64,000 bases of DNA from Enterovibrio norvegicus_B (GCF_002876705.1 NZ_MDAG01000021.1:1-64000); one strand, 5' to 3'; positions 10,901-19,600 are shown, counted from the first letter of the stretch. A program made the numbers and translations. Notes: generated by a model from the letters alone, not told the origin.

Positions 10901-11004
10901 CATTGTACCAATGCAAACCGTGGCCAAACTCAGGCTGGTGCGCGAATGCCGCCTATGCCCCTGCCATTTCGGCTTACTGGCAAGATGCGTGGACAAAGCG
11001 TTAA
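7918..11004 (+). CDS. Secreted M66 (StcE/TagA-like) metalloprotease
   Basis: A 1028-residue exported protein. A signal peptide of about 22 residues (ending SHA) is followed by two copies of a beta-sandwich-like unit (around 165-225 and 620-680; each contains an LPE...F.GK/V..F.S.AGYNS pattern). The zinc site HEVGH is at 453-457, followed by GGFKGSVH and NSTWGWD, typical of the M66 mucinase family. Between HEVGH and the third-ligand region lies a segment (ELGAGIGSVHPEAH) longer than in StcE. The C terminus has an Ig-like cadherin-type domain (about 850-905) and two short Trp-rich modules like chitin-binding domains (about 908-950 and 975-1028). It probably cleaves glycoproteins or mucins while bound to chitin or glycan. 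The start has a weak ribosome site. Confidence 0.88.
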   Translation: MNKTYIASFLSTLLLSTTSHAFNATNAITQTFDASPLRSDNQKVYFNQKQLPSDTQGSLQASVSMAQSVIMPTIHNIDGDRQPHLVALRKALLIVEPHDAHAIEGNDLSVVVKNSQGKPVHHTTLKAPAEQPKPTGQIETDVTVIVPDAYAHTLRTNNTIGSIAGQQGQTTFKALLTEHDTLLVATSDGHFAYEFILPEGKAFHGKIVTFSSQAGYNSTLHYSHGVDTLSRGNNITYNNVDGLWYAQSDVDYGNLAYSETAYTTVLPADVIQPGFSLTLTAGDSEGTVEGIQVGANTTLILNAVDVGLLTPPRGEFRFMADKNLHRDYFQSLQISKLIVNPYAPIHLEEIMLPDGRLLVDVDPSKADAYGSDSHYRIARELISAGINSANYGVNSSYVRDHAAWNISAPYHAAQITVNNAIGKYSDGLIAHGLLGSYAGVASVISSTGNEFSHEVGHELGAGIGSVHPEAHYLGGFKGSVHNSSTQINSTWGWDLFENTFLPNLSKARTNGASCYEGQCAEPFEGHSFGWGTMAGGWPLHPDANAYTLHTPYELNVFQTLLESKANFDATSPTGFSKWDTESLTMTPWANTLTDDLAFNIAVVSDNNALNNFDENSRQFHQLFTTADAVRLNTGNGHWARDFYLPEDESFEGKVAVFRSTAGYNSHIHFGDMSLLLINGQQHAFRFEAGQWDQVDSNIIDRTLDRIPQEQGIAVTTLVGYYDPQNTLPSYFYPALNGAFGSVYEDNFTPSSCQIEVQTRNSGTLTFNLHNRRLNDGLMNRFHVNVATDSQPYRAELYCSNTLLDSMEITAPIDAPTASTITTELGEAPTLHGIENITLNINDRFDPLAGVSAHDAEDGDITANITVSGAVNTEQAGVYVLNYNVIDSNAQQTNVERFVTVEANEVCTADWRKQAIYLSGDRVAHQGVVWQAGWWTQGEEPGTTGEWGVWKKASDEVCTTPDPEPEVTPPPPGEYPAYQAGTAYKEGDIVIGADNALYQCKPWPNSGWCANAAYAPAISAYWQDAWTKR

Positions 11005-11010
11005 GACAAT

Positions 11011-11106
11011 AACCCCCTCCTCGCCTCCCCCTTGAAAAAGTGGGAGGCACCTAGCGCCTTTTTGCTTTAGATCCCCTCCACTTTTCAAGGGGAGGGTTAG
11101 GGAGGG
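11011..11106. repeat. Palindromic intergenic element
   Basis: Two arms of about 35 bases, 11011-11047 and 11070-11106, are imperfect inverted copies; both contain ccttgaaaa(a)gtgg flanked by CCCTCC-rich sequence. The 20-base centre contains gcgcctttttgc. It sits between the convergent protease and rnfH genes, so it may end transcription from both sides. It looks like a REP- or MITE-type element. Confidence 0.75.
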
Positions 11107-11139
11107 GTGCTCTGGTTCTGCTTTTACACTGCGGAAAAA

Positions 11140-11487
11140 TCAGTCAACTTTACGTTGCGGATTCACTTTACCACCAGTGACAGGATCAGAGGTGCCATCT
11201 GCCTTCATACGCTCAGCACGGCGGCGACGGATTTCTTTCGGATCAGCAACCAGCGGGCGATAAATCTCAATGCGATCACCATCGTGCACTAACGCATCCA
11301 GCTTCACCAAGCGGCTAAACACGCCCACTTTATTCTTAGACAGGTCAATCTCAGGGTACGCATCCAAAATGCCAGAGTGACGAATAATGTCTTCCACATG
11401 CATATCCGGCGTCACAATCGCCTTAAACACCCGCTGCTCATTCGGCAGCGCATACATCACCTCAATATGAAGCAACTTTTCACTCAT
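11140..11487 (-). CDS. rnfH: RnfH family protein
   Basis: A small 115-residue protein with a beta-grasp (ubiquitin-like) fold family pattern, ending in a basic tail. RnfH is commonly encoded next to ratA. Its molecular role is not settled. It overlaps the end of ratA by eight bases, so the two are translated together. The protein start MSEKLLHIEVMYALP matches the family start. Confidence 0.93.
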   Translation of the reverse strand: MSEKLLHIEVMYALPNEQRVFKAIVTPDMHVEDIIRHSGILDAYPEIDLSKNKVGVFSRLVKLDALVHDGDRIEIYRPLVADPKEIRRRRAERMKADGTSDPVTGGKVNPQRKVD

Positions 11488-11911
11488 AAACGACTCTCGC
11501 GCGATCAGTGAAGGCTTTCACCATGTTCACTGCCAGCTCGTTAAAGACCTTACCAAACGCCATTTCCACCAAGCCATTGGTGAACTCAAAATCCAAGTTC
11601 AACTCGATTTTGCACGCATCCGCATCTAACGACGTGAAGTTCCAGCCGCCGACCAACTTACGGAACGGGCCATCGACCAGCTCCATCTTGATCGCCTCGC
11701 CCATCACCAGCTCATTGCGCGTGGTGAAGGTTTTACGAATACCGGCTTTCGCGACATCGACCGAGGCCGTCATGGCATCATGACTGGCTTCAAGCACACG
11801 CGAACCCGCGCAGCCCGGCACAAAAGACGGGTAAGCTTCTACATCATTCACAAGCTTAAACATTTGTTCAGCACTGAACGGCACAAGTGCAGAACGTGTA
11901 ATTCGCGGCAT
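11480..11911 (-). CDS. ratA: RatA / COQ10-like START-domain protein
   Basis: A 143-residue START/SRPBCC-fold protein. In E. coli RatA is described as binding 50S subunits and blocking subunit association; homologues of the COQ10 type bind ubiquinone, so either role is possible. The N-terminal pattern (VPFSAEQMFKLVNDVEAYP..VPGC) and the C-terminal helix (AFGKVFNELAVNMVKAF) are typical. It is divergent from smpB, 193 bases away, as in many gammaproteobacteria. Confidence 0.94.
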   Translation of the reverse strand: MPRITRSALVPFSAEQMFKLVNDVEAYPSFVPGCAGSRVLEASHDAMTASVDVAKAGIRKTFTTRNELVMGEAIKMELVDGPFRKLVGGWNFTSLDADACKIELNLDFEFTNGLVEMAFGKVFNELAVNMVKAFTDRARVVYE

Positions 11912-12104
11912 ACGATCTCCTCATCGCTCAATACCAGCATCATATCATTGGACCCTAATTTTCCCCAAACGTCTTCAAATTGCAGGAAATCGCCCGTGAT
12001 AGACGCCCATAAATGGCGCGGAATGTGAGCGCAACGCGCGAGATTCTAAAAATCCTACAAAAACTATATCGCCCTTCCCTACCACTACGTATAATGCGGC
12101 CATT

Positions 12105-12590
12105 ATGGTAAAGAAAAATTCAAAGAATAAAGCGGGCAGCAATACAATTGCGCAGAACCGCCAAGCTCGCCACGAATACTTCATCGAAGACGATGTTGAA
12201 GTCGGGCTTGAGCTACAAGGCTGGGAAGTGAAAGCCCTCCGTGCAGGCAAGGTCAACATCACAGAGAGCTACGTGTTCTTCCGTGATGGCGAAGCCTTCA
12301 TGTCCGGTGCCACCATTACCCCTCTTAACGTTGCTTCTACTCACGTAGTGGCTGACCCAACGCGTGTGCGAAAACTGCTGCTTAAGCGTCGTGAACTCGA
12401 CACCTTGATCGGCAAAGTGAACCGTGAAGGTTACACCGTTATCGCACTGTCTATGTACTGGAAACAGTCATGGGCTAAACTGAAGATTGGTCTGGCGAAA
12501 GGTAAAAAGCTTCATGACAAACGCGATGCATCGAAAGATCGCGATTGGCAGCGCGACAAAGCGCGTATCATGAAGGCTTCAGCCAGATAA
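12105..12590 (+). CDS. smpB: SsrA-binding protein SmpB
   Basis: Binds tmRNA and brings it to stalled ribosomes in trans-translation. The 161 residues cover the whole OB-fold family protein, including VGLELQGWEVKALRAGKVNI and the basic tail (KDRDWQRDKARIMKASAR) that acts in the ribosomal mRNA channel. The tmRNA gene lies 46 bases downstream, the usual pairing in gammaproteobacteria. Confidence 0.97.
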   Translation: MVKKNSKNKAGSNTIAQNRQARHEYFIEDDVEVGLELQGWEVKALRAGKVNITESYVFFRDGEAFMSGATITPLNVASTHVVADPTRVRKLLLKRRELDTLIGKVNREGYTVIALSMYWKQSWAKLKIGLAKGKKLHDKRDASKDRDWQRDKARIMKASAR

Positions 12591-12636
12591 TCGTTGACGC
12601 AGCAGAGCTTTATGCTAGTATCTGCGACATAATTCC

Positions 12637-13004
12637 GGGGCTGATTCAGGATTCGACAGGATCAAGAAGGCTCGTGGAGCATGCCGAGGGGCGGTTTGCC
12701 TCGTAAAAAGCCGCAAAAAAATAGTCGCAAACGACGAAAACTACGCACTAGCAGCTTAATAACCTGCTAGCGCACTTCTACCCTAGCTTCCGCTTGTAAG
12801 ACGGGGAATCATAGAAGTTCAAACCCAAACGAGATAGCGAGGGATGCTTTGACTAGAGAGCTGAACCGCGAAATAGAATTCTGGTATGTCTTTTTGTAGC
12901 GTGTCTATTCGCAGCACACTGACGAGAATAAAGATAGACTAAGCATGTAGCGCCATAAGTTAGACTGATTTTGGACGCGGGTTCAACTCCCGCCAGCTCC
13001 ACCA
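12637..13004 (+). ncRNA. ssrA: Transfer-messenger RNA (tmRNA)
   Basis: The 5' end GGGGCTGATTCAGGATTCGAC and the 3' end with T-arm sequence ggttcaactcc and encoded CCA are canonical. The tag frame at 12727-12759 reads ANDENYALAA followed by two stop codons, the same tag as E. coli and Vibrio. It rescues stalled ribosomes with SmpB. Its 3' end is a well-known integration site for mobile elements, and the DNA beyond it is accessory (hipBA, integrase remnant, helicase). Confidence 0.98.
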
Positions 13005-13016
13005 ATCGATTGGAAA

Positions 13017-13046
13017 AGGCCAACCTGAAAGGGTTGGCCTTTTTTA
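13017..13046 (+). terminator. Terminator of ssrA
   Basis: Stem AAGGCCAACC / GGTTGGCCTT with loop tgaaag? (a short A-rich loop) and a run of six T, beginning 13 bases after the tmRNA CCA end. Confidence 0.93.
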
Positions 13047-13110
13047 TTGTCCGTGTCCCGCCCTGAATCAAGCCGTTTTTGATTAATCCCTCACACTTAC
13101 CATATTAAAT

Positions 13111-13212
13111 TATCCGCAGTAAGGGATATTACATTGCATATACCCTGTAAGGGATATAGCTTTGAATATAACGTGTAAGGGATAATTAATATAATATCCC
13201 TTTAAAGGGATA
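13111..13212 (+). promoter_or_regulatory. Four HipB operators, TATCC-N8-GGATA type
   Basis: Four 18-base sites begin at 13111, 13139, 13167 and 13195, exactly 28 bases apart. The first and fourth match TATCC-N8-GGATA perfectly, the E. coli HipB operator consensus. The second (TATAC) and third (TATAA) have weaker left half-sites but perfect GGATA right halves. The array lies just upstream of hipB and covers the promoter region, so HipB/HipAB autorepression is strongly expected. Confidence 0.93.
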
Positions 13213-13234
13213 TTTCCTTATAGGAGCGGTTGTG

Positions 13235-13480
13235 ATGATTTATAGCCCGCAACAGTTAGCAAACCATTTAAAGCTACTTCGCACTAAGCACAAGCTCACT
13301 CAAGCAGAGCTGGCCCAACGTGTTGGTTTGAAACAGGCTACGTTATCCAACTTTGAAAATAACCCCGACACCACACAACTCAAAACCGTGTTTAAGATCA
13401 TCCAAGCACTCGGTGTGAAAATCGACATACTCTCGGAAGAGAAAACCCCCATCGCAAAATCCGATGAAGAGGTATGGTGA
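13235..13480 (+). CDS. hipB: HipB antitoxin, Xre-family repressor
   Basis: An 81-residue helix-turn-helix protein that neutralises HipA and represses its own operon. The core IYSPQQLANHLKLLR, followed by KQATLSNFENNPD, closely matches E. coli HipB, and the protein ends with a Trp as E. coli HipB does. A GTG at 13232 is in frame, but the ATG at 13235 is better spaced from the AGGAG ribosome site (13222-13226). Its stop overlaps the hipA start. Four HipB-type operators lie upstream. Confidence 0.95.
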   Translation: MIYSPQQLANHLKLLRTKHKLTQAELAQRVGLKQATLSNFENNPDTTQLKTVFKIIQALGVKIDILSEEKTPIAKSDEEVW

Positions 13481-14793
13481 TGGAAACGTTAGTGGCCTAC
13501 ATGAACGGAGAGCGTGTTGGTGAATTCATGAAGCTGTCGAACGGCGCACATGAATTTCAGTACGATGCACAATGGATTGAAAACCCTAAAGGTAGGCCGC
13601 TGTCACTTTCCTTACCACTTCAATATCAAAAGCACGCTTCCAGCCACGTCATCAACTACTTCGATAACCTGCTGCCCGACCTCAACGAAATTCGAGATCG
13701 TATTGTTGCGCGCTATCAAGCCGATTCACGGCAAGCCTTCGATTTGTTGAAACAGGTCGGCAAGGACAGTGTTGGGGCCATCGCGCTCTATAACCCCAAT
13801 GAAGACACCCCCACGTTTAAGCAACTGGAGTATGACGTTCTCACCAATGAACGTTTGGAAAAAGTCCTCAGTGCCTACAAGGCCAACATCCCTCTAGGGA
13901 TGCTTAGTGATGAAGACGATTTCCGTATTTCCGTCGCTGGCGCACAAGAAAAGACCGCACTTTTAAAACTAGGGAATGATTGGTGTATCCCTAAAAACGC
14001 AACACCAACGACGCATATCATCAAGCTACCTATTGGCGAGATAAAGCAGCCCGACGCCACACTTGATATGAGTGACAGCGTCGAAAATGAATATCTCTGC
14101 CTGCTTCTCGCCAAAGCGCTCGGTCTTAACGTGCCCAACGCAGAGATCATTCACTGTAACGGCATCAAAGCCCTTGCCGTCGAGCGCTTCGACAGACGTT
14201 GGTCAAAAGACGAAGCTTGGCTATTACGCCTGCCACAAGAAGACATATGCCAAGCCTTTGGTAAACCTTCGGCCATCAAATATGAAAGCGACGGTGGTGT
14301 GGGAATTAAAGACATCATGAAGCTACTTCTAGGCTCAAGCAATGCACTGGAAGATCGCGATTCCTTCATGCGCTTTCAGGTATTCCAATGGATTATCGGT
14401 GCAACAGATGGTCATGCGAAAAACTTCTCGATTTTCCTTGGTGCAGGCGGCAGTTATCAACTCACTCCTTTCTACGACATTCTTTCTGCTTACCCCATCT
14501 TAGGTGGCAAAGGGCTGCACCTACGTTCGCTCAAATTGGCCATGGGGCTAAAAGCCAACAAGGGAAGAAAGTACAAACTCGACAAGATATATGCTCGCCA
14601 TTTTTTGGCGACCGCCAAAGAGGTGGGATTTAGTACGCAGAGAATGCAGGCGATCTTGGATGAGTTTGCCAATCAACTTCCTTCCGCCATTGAGCAGGTA
14701 AAACAACAACTTCCAGAAGCGTTTCAGGAGCATGTTTCGACGCCAATTTTTGAGAATTCGTTGAAGATGGTGGGGCGAGTTTCTTTAAGCTAA
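13480..14793 (+). CDS. hipA: HipA serine/threonine kinase toxin
   Basis: In E. coli, HipA phosphorylates glutamyl-tRNA synthetase and causes persistence. This protein (437 residues from the ATG at 13480) is full length. Key features are present: the autophosphorylated-Ser loop SVAGAQEK (Ser about 151), the NEYLCLLLAK segment, the ERFDRR strand, the catalytic GATDGHAKN (Asp about 310) and the metal-binding FYDI (Asp about 333). The ATG at 13480 overlaps the hipB stop; in-frame ATG 13474 and GTG 13477 are alternatives. Similarity to E. coli HipA runs the whole length. It lies just behind ssrA, so the pair probably arrived with an island. Confidence 0.95.
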   Translation: METLVAYMNGERVGEFMKLSNGAHEFQYDAQWIENPKGRPLSLSLPLQYQKHASSHVINYFDNLLPDLNEIRDRIVARYQADSRQAFDLLKQVGKDSVGAIALYNPNEDTPTFKQLEYDVLTNERLEKVLSAYKANIPLGMLSDEDDFRISVAGAQEKTALLKLGNDWCIPKNATPTTHIIKLPIGEIKQPDATLDMSDSVENEYLCLLLAKALGLNVPNAEIIHCNGIKALAVERFDRRWSKDEAWLLRLPQEDICQAFGKPSAIKYESDGGVGIKDIMKLLLGSSNALEDRDSFMRFQVFQWIIGATDGHAKNFSIFLGAGGSYQLTPFYDILSAYPILGGKGLHLRSLKLAMGLKANKGRKYKLDKIYARHFLATAKEVGFSTQRMQAILDEFANQLPSAIEQVKQQLPEAFQEHVSTPIFENSLKMVGRVSLS

Positions 14794-14857
14794 TAGCTAG
14801 GTAAAGTCAGAGTGAATGTAAAAAAAACACACCTTCATTAGACAACTATCTCAATAA

Positions 14858-15037
14858 TTACCTATCCCAATACACAGCAAAGTTTCTTTTTCTTACACTA
14901 AAACTCTTGGAAGCAAAGAGATCTAGGTATAAATATCTAGGCCGGATGACAAATTTAATACACTGCACAATCACAGCGAAATCAATACCATTCAGTTGAA
15001 TGTTTAACCCCTCAACGTTTTCGATATTTTTGCTCAT
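14858..15037 (-). CDS. Possible small ORF, 59 residues, unknown
   Basis: An ATG at 15037 opens a 59-codon frame beginning MSKNIENVEGLNIQLNGIDF and ending WDR. Its ATG overlaps the TGA of an upstream frame whose end reads DDLGFWFEPKNNS, in the ATGA arrangement typical of coupled genes. That upstream frame is broken by a stop 17 codons earlier. Both could be remnants of phage- or island-type genes. I recognise no family, and there is no strong ribosome site. Confidence 0.3.
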   Translation of the reverse strand: MSKNIENVEGLNIQLNGIDFAVIVQCIKFVIRPRYLYLDLFASKSFSVRKRNFAVYWDR

Positions 15038-15180
15038 GAGTTATTCTTTGGTTCAAACCAAAACCCAAGATCATCAGTATCATCTTCTTACCCACTACTT
15101 GCTTTACCAAGCTCACTTTGACGATCTAGGACACTCGCCGCCGATAATTTTATTCTTCCATTAGTTCGAGCCCCAAAGGA

Positions 15181-15443
15181 GCACTGCAACGTATGGGGTT
15201 TGCGGGAATCATGGTTTACGCTCGCTAGCAAGTACAACACTCAATGAACAAGATATTAGTCCTGAGTTGGTAGAACCTCCATTGGCCTACATTGATAATA
15301 AAGTCCGCAGTACACACAACCGTAAGAATTACCTTGAACGAATAAAGCCGATGATATGCTGGTGGATCGGGCATACAGAAGAGGTAGCCAAAGGCACCTT
15401 CTCTGTTACAGACACGAAGCTGCTAAAAGTGGTAAGTTTGTAA
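15181..15443 (+). pseudogene. Tyrosine integrase C-terminal remnant
   Basis: Two frames joined by a frameshift near 15225 read ALQRMGFAGIMVYAR and then LASTTLNEQDISPELVEPPL, IDNKVRSTHNRKNYLERIKP and WWIGHTEEVA. This resembles the C-terminal end of P4-type integrases (the usual MGF.GI.T.HG.R..ASTLLNEQG pattern, then LAH...N.VR..YNR..YLE.R). The expected catalytic HGxR segment is degraded to YAR, and the catalytic tyrosine region has drifted to THNR. Nothing of the N-terminal two thirds remains. The family call is mine, from the pattern. Confidence 0.72.
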
Positions 15444-15533
15444 CTCACTTGCTAAAAAAAGTATGATATAGCGCAATGATTTAATAGGAGAGTTCGCTCT
15501 TCTAACCCGAAAAGGAAGGGAAGTATTTGTTTT

Positions 15534-16388
15534 ATGCGACTTTCAATTAGACAAAATGGTGATGAGCGAATTAACTACAATCAAGTCACTATCAATGGCT
15601 GGCGCGCTGCTGGTTTATATGGTTTTACTATCGTTTTAAAGGGAACTTCCAGCGCATGTCCTGTCCCTGTGCTTATCTCTAGTATCAGAATAAACTTAAC
15701 ATTGGCAGACCCAAGTTTACCATTACTAAAGTCGCTCCCTGCTTCATCTCCATTAGTAAAATGCCAAAATTATCATAACGATAATCAACAACTAGCATTC
15801 GAGTTTTGCTTAACAAAAGAGCAAATTAACGCGTTAGAAGAACATCGAAAATTTGGAGACCTTGTGCTAAAGTTTGACTTATCTGCGATAGTCTCCTCCA
15901 AAGAAGAAGCATTTGAAACCTATGATATTGAAACAGCAACTATTCCGAGGGAAAAGTGGCTCAGTGCTCTTAATCAATCAGGTTTTCGGCAAACGCTCCT
16001 ATTCGAAGTCCCAGTTCCTTTTGAAGTAGACAGACTTGACCTAAATACCCTTTATGCCAAAGCTCAAGAATTCATTGAAATTGGGCACTACAAGGATGCC
16101 GTCATGCAGTGTCGTCATATCATCGAACATGCTGAAAAAGCCCGTAATGACTCCAAGCATTCCAAAGAAGCAAACCGGAAAGCTCAAGATAGAACGACAA
16201 GACAAGAGATGTCTGCTAATGAACGCATGTTAAGCCTAAGAGAGCAAATCAAGAACATCTGCCAACTCGGTGCTCATGGAAGCGAAAGCTTTACACGATC
16301 ACAATCTAAAACAGTGCTAGGGATAACTATGGCGCTTCTAGCAGAGCCAACTGTTGGTTTCTTTAATGACGAGCCAAAGCAAAGATAA
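15534..16388 (+). CDS. Uncharacterised 284-residue protein
   Basis: I do not recognise this family. The N-terminal half (about 1-165) looks like a beta-rich domain. The C-terminal half is helical: YAKAQEFIEIGHYKDAVMQCRHIIEHAEK, a basic, Ser/Lys-rich stretch, then LREQIKNICQLGAHGSESFTRSQSK and a hydrophobic last helix. The repeat-like helical part recalls HEPN-type or abortive-infection C-terminal domains, but the HEPN RxxxxxH motif is not clear. There is no signal peptide. A purine-rich ribosome site lies upstream of ATG 15534. It is convergent with the PLD-helicase gene, inside the ssrA-linked accessory region, so a defence role is a guess from context only. Confidence 0.7.
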   Translation: MRLSIRQNGDERINYNQVTINGWRAAGLYGFTIVLKGTSSACPVPVLISSIRINLTLADPSLPLLKSLPASSPLVKCQNYHNDNQQLAFEFCLTKEQINALEEHRKFGDLVLKFDLSAIVSSKEEAFETYDIETATIPREKWLSALNQSGFRQTLLFEVPVPFEVDRLDLNTLYAKAQEFIEIGHYKDAVMQCRHIIEHAEKARNDSKHSKEANRKAQDRTTRQEMSANERMLSLREQIKNICQLGAHGSESFTRSQSKTVLGITMALLAEPTVGFFNDEPKQR

Positions 16389-16644
16389 CTCCCAGAGAGC
16401 GCCGTATCAGCTTTTCTTAGGTTGCATCGCATCTGCGAATAAGGGGATGACTGAAGCGCTACCACCTATGTAGGCGGGGTATACTTCTGATAGCTACCCC
16501 ATGTCTTTTGTAGAAATGAGAAGTGGATTTTTACCATTTTGAGCAGTCATTACATGCAGTGAATCAGTTACATAAACAGTGATAAAGGCAAGGAACTTCC
16601 CGTCAAAAAGGAAGCTCTTACCTTTGATATTTGGCTATTTTAAA

Positions 16645-19600
16645 TCAAGCTGTTGCTAGCTTCGCAGCTTGTTGCCACATGAAACTAGGCATTGGCATCT
16701 TGAGCTCCCAAGTAATGCTCAAAGGTTGTGAACCCGAATGCTTCACGTATTCCACTTCCCCGTAGTTTACGAACCCCATCGTTCGTCCGTATTGATCTTT
16801 GGTTTGCTCTCGAACAAAAAGAAACAGTCGTTTACCGATTTCACGGTGCTCAATATATTCTTTGCCTCTACCACGATCAGGTCTTGCGCTGTTTTGCGAT
16901 TGCCAATGAAACAGGTTCTCGTTAATCGCGTAATCGTGATACATCGTCGTTGGAGAAAACTGCTTTTCATTTTTATCTAGGGTGACAAATAACAGCTCTA
17001 TGTTTTGATCTTTGATATTAAACAGCCCCTCTCGTGACGGAGGTTGATGCTCAAATGTCGTTGCACCGAACCCTACTAATATTTGCTCTCGTGAATAGCG
17101 AGCATGAAGCCTAAGTGGGACATCAGGTAGATTCGGCATAGCAGGTTGATCGTGCTTAGTTTGAGCTAACTTCCAATCAAGTACATCTGACAATTCTTGA
17201 GTTATATCCAGCTCCTTTAACTGTGCCAAACTGTCAGATAAAGAATGGATGCCCAGCGACATCCCAGTCTTCTGCCAGAAATCATAATGGCACATTAGCG
17301 CTCGCCGGGTATCATTTTGATCGAAAGTAAAATATCTCACACATAGCTGTTTTAAGAACAACAAGTAATAATGGTCATCACAGGCTAAGATACGATTTAG
17401 TATCGCTTTTTTAACCATTTTCACTGAGGGTTCATCAACAACATTATTGCCACTGGCTTTGTTCACTAACTCCGTCCAGCTACCTTTTTTATAAACATCA
17501 TTGAGATCTATGTGCGGATGATGAGCCAAGAAATTCTTCAATGTTAATGCGAGTGAAGAATGTTGAGGGAACTGGCGAATTAATGTCAGAAGTCGGCTTT
17601 GGGTTAGCGTAGCCAGACGAATATTATCCAACACCATTTCCTGTGTACGTTTTGTGAGCTCTATACGACAGCCAAGAGGTGCATGTGGGAAACCTTGCTT
17701 CACTTCATCCGAAAGTGCCTTCTCTGTTTTCCCAACTAACGCTCTAAATTTATTCGCGAAATCGTATTCAGGGCGTGAGTTACCGACAAAGTCCAACACC
17801 GTACAGCACTCTTTTCCATCGGCTAGGCGTAATCCTCGCCCTAACTGCTGAAGGAAAATAGTGAGACTTTCTGTTGGCCTTAGAAACAATAACGTATCAA
17901 CTTCTGGGATATCGACGCCTTCATTAAAGATATCGACCACACACAAAATGTTTATTTGGCCAGAACGAATCGCCTGTTGTTTCTGCTGTCGTTCATGGCT
18001 GTTATCACTGGTCAACACATCAGCTTTAATCCCTTTTATGAGAAACTGCTGAACCATGTAATTCGCATGATCTCGGCTCACGCAAAACGCCAATGCCTTG
18101 ATATTGCTAATATCGGTCACGATTTCCTGCAAACTACGTAGAATTTTATCTACTCGGTTTTGGTTATGTGTATAGAGATTGGTTAACTGTGAAACATCGT
18201 AACGACCACGATTCCACGTGATACTGCGAAGATCGGTATCATCATCAATACCAAAGTATTGGAATGGGCAAAGGTGTAGTCGATTAATGGCTTCAGGCAA
18301 CCGGATTTCAGCCGCAATGACACCACCAAAATCACTTAGAATATCACCACCGTCATGTCGTTCAGGTGTTGCTGTTAGTCCCAATAAAATCGATGGCGCA
18401 AAGTAACTAAGTACCGCACGATAGCTTGCAGCCGCTATATGGTGCACTTCATCTATAACAATGTAGTCATAGTAATCTGGCGTCAGTTTTAGATGATCGA
18501 GTTGATTGTTTAGCGTCTGGATCGAAACAAACAATTGACGATAATGTTCAGGTGTATGACCACCGACCCACAACTCGCCAAACCCACCATTTTTCAACAC
18601 TCCTCGGTACGCTTCTCTCGCTTGACGCAAAATCTCTTCTCTGTGCGCCACAAACATAAACGTCGCATTCGGTTTGCCTTTCAAAAAGCGCGCGAAGTCA
18701 AAAGCTGATATCAGCGTTTTGCCCGTCCCTGTCGCTGCCACCACAAGGTTTCGGTAGCGCTTATGCACCTCGCGTTCAACTGACAGTTGTTCAAGAATGT
18801 CTTTTTGATGGGGGAAAGGGGTAATGTCGAAAAAATGTTGAACGCTTTGGGTAACTCCAAATTTTTGCTGTTTCAATGCCCGTTTTAGCTTTTCAGTGCT
18901 TTCCGCTTGCCCATCAAACAACTCAAACTCATTCGATGCCCAATAAGTTTCAAAGGTACTTAAAGACTTACTGATAATGTGCGGAATTTCTTTCGAGGTA
19001 ATTTTTAAATTCCATTCGAGACCATTAGTGAGCGCGGAATGAGATAAGTTAGATGAGCCGATATAACCTGTATGGTATTCGGTATCACGCAAGAATAAAT
19101 AGCTTTTCGCATGGAGTCTCTCTCGGTCAGTGTTGTAGCTCAATTTCACTTGGGTATTGGGAAGGCTTGCAAGATACTCAACTGCTTTGGCATCCGTCGC
19201 TCCCATATAAGACGTCGTGATAACTCTAAGCTCTCGTCCACTTGCGGTGAAAGCTTCTAGTTCTTTACGAAAGATTCGAATGCCTGTCCATTTGATAAAT
19301 GACACCAGCCAATAGATTCTATCCGCAGATAAGATCTCTCGCTTAAGTTCTGACTCCAAAGACAGCCCTGCATTGCTACCACAAAACAGCTCACTTTGAG
19401 TGAGGCCAGTAAGAGGAAAAATATCTTCAACATACTGCTTGAGGTTTGCAGAAACAGGGTTTTCTAACTCATACAACGCGGTAAGAATTTTACCTTGGCA
19501 ATCGAGCAGGTTTTCCTCGATAAAACCGTTGTCTTGAACCTGATCTTTAAGCCACATCAGTAGCGAATTAGATAGCTCAATCTGTTTCTGCAATTGGTCA

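Larger units (their letters stand above)
14794..15533. other. Decayed region behind hipA
   Basis: No intact gene of 60 codons or more lies in these 740 bases. They hold the possible small minus-strand ORF (14858-15037) and the plus-strand integrase remnant (15181-15443). Stops and frameshifts in recognisable protein fragments indicate mobile DNA undergoing loss. Confidence 0.7.
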
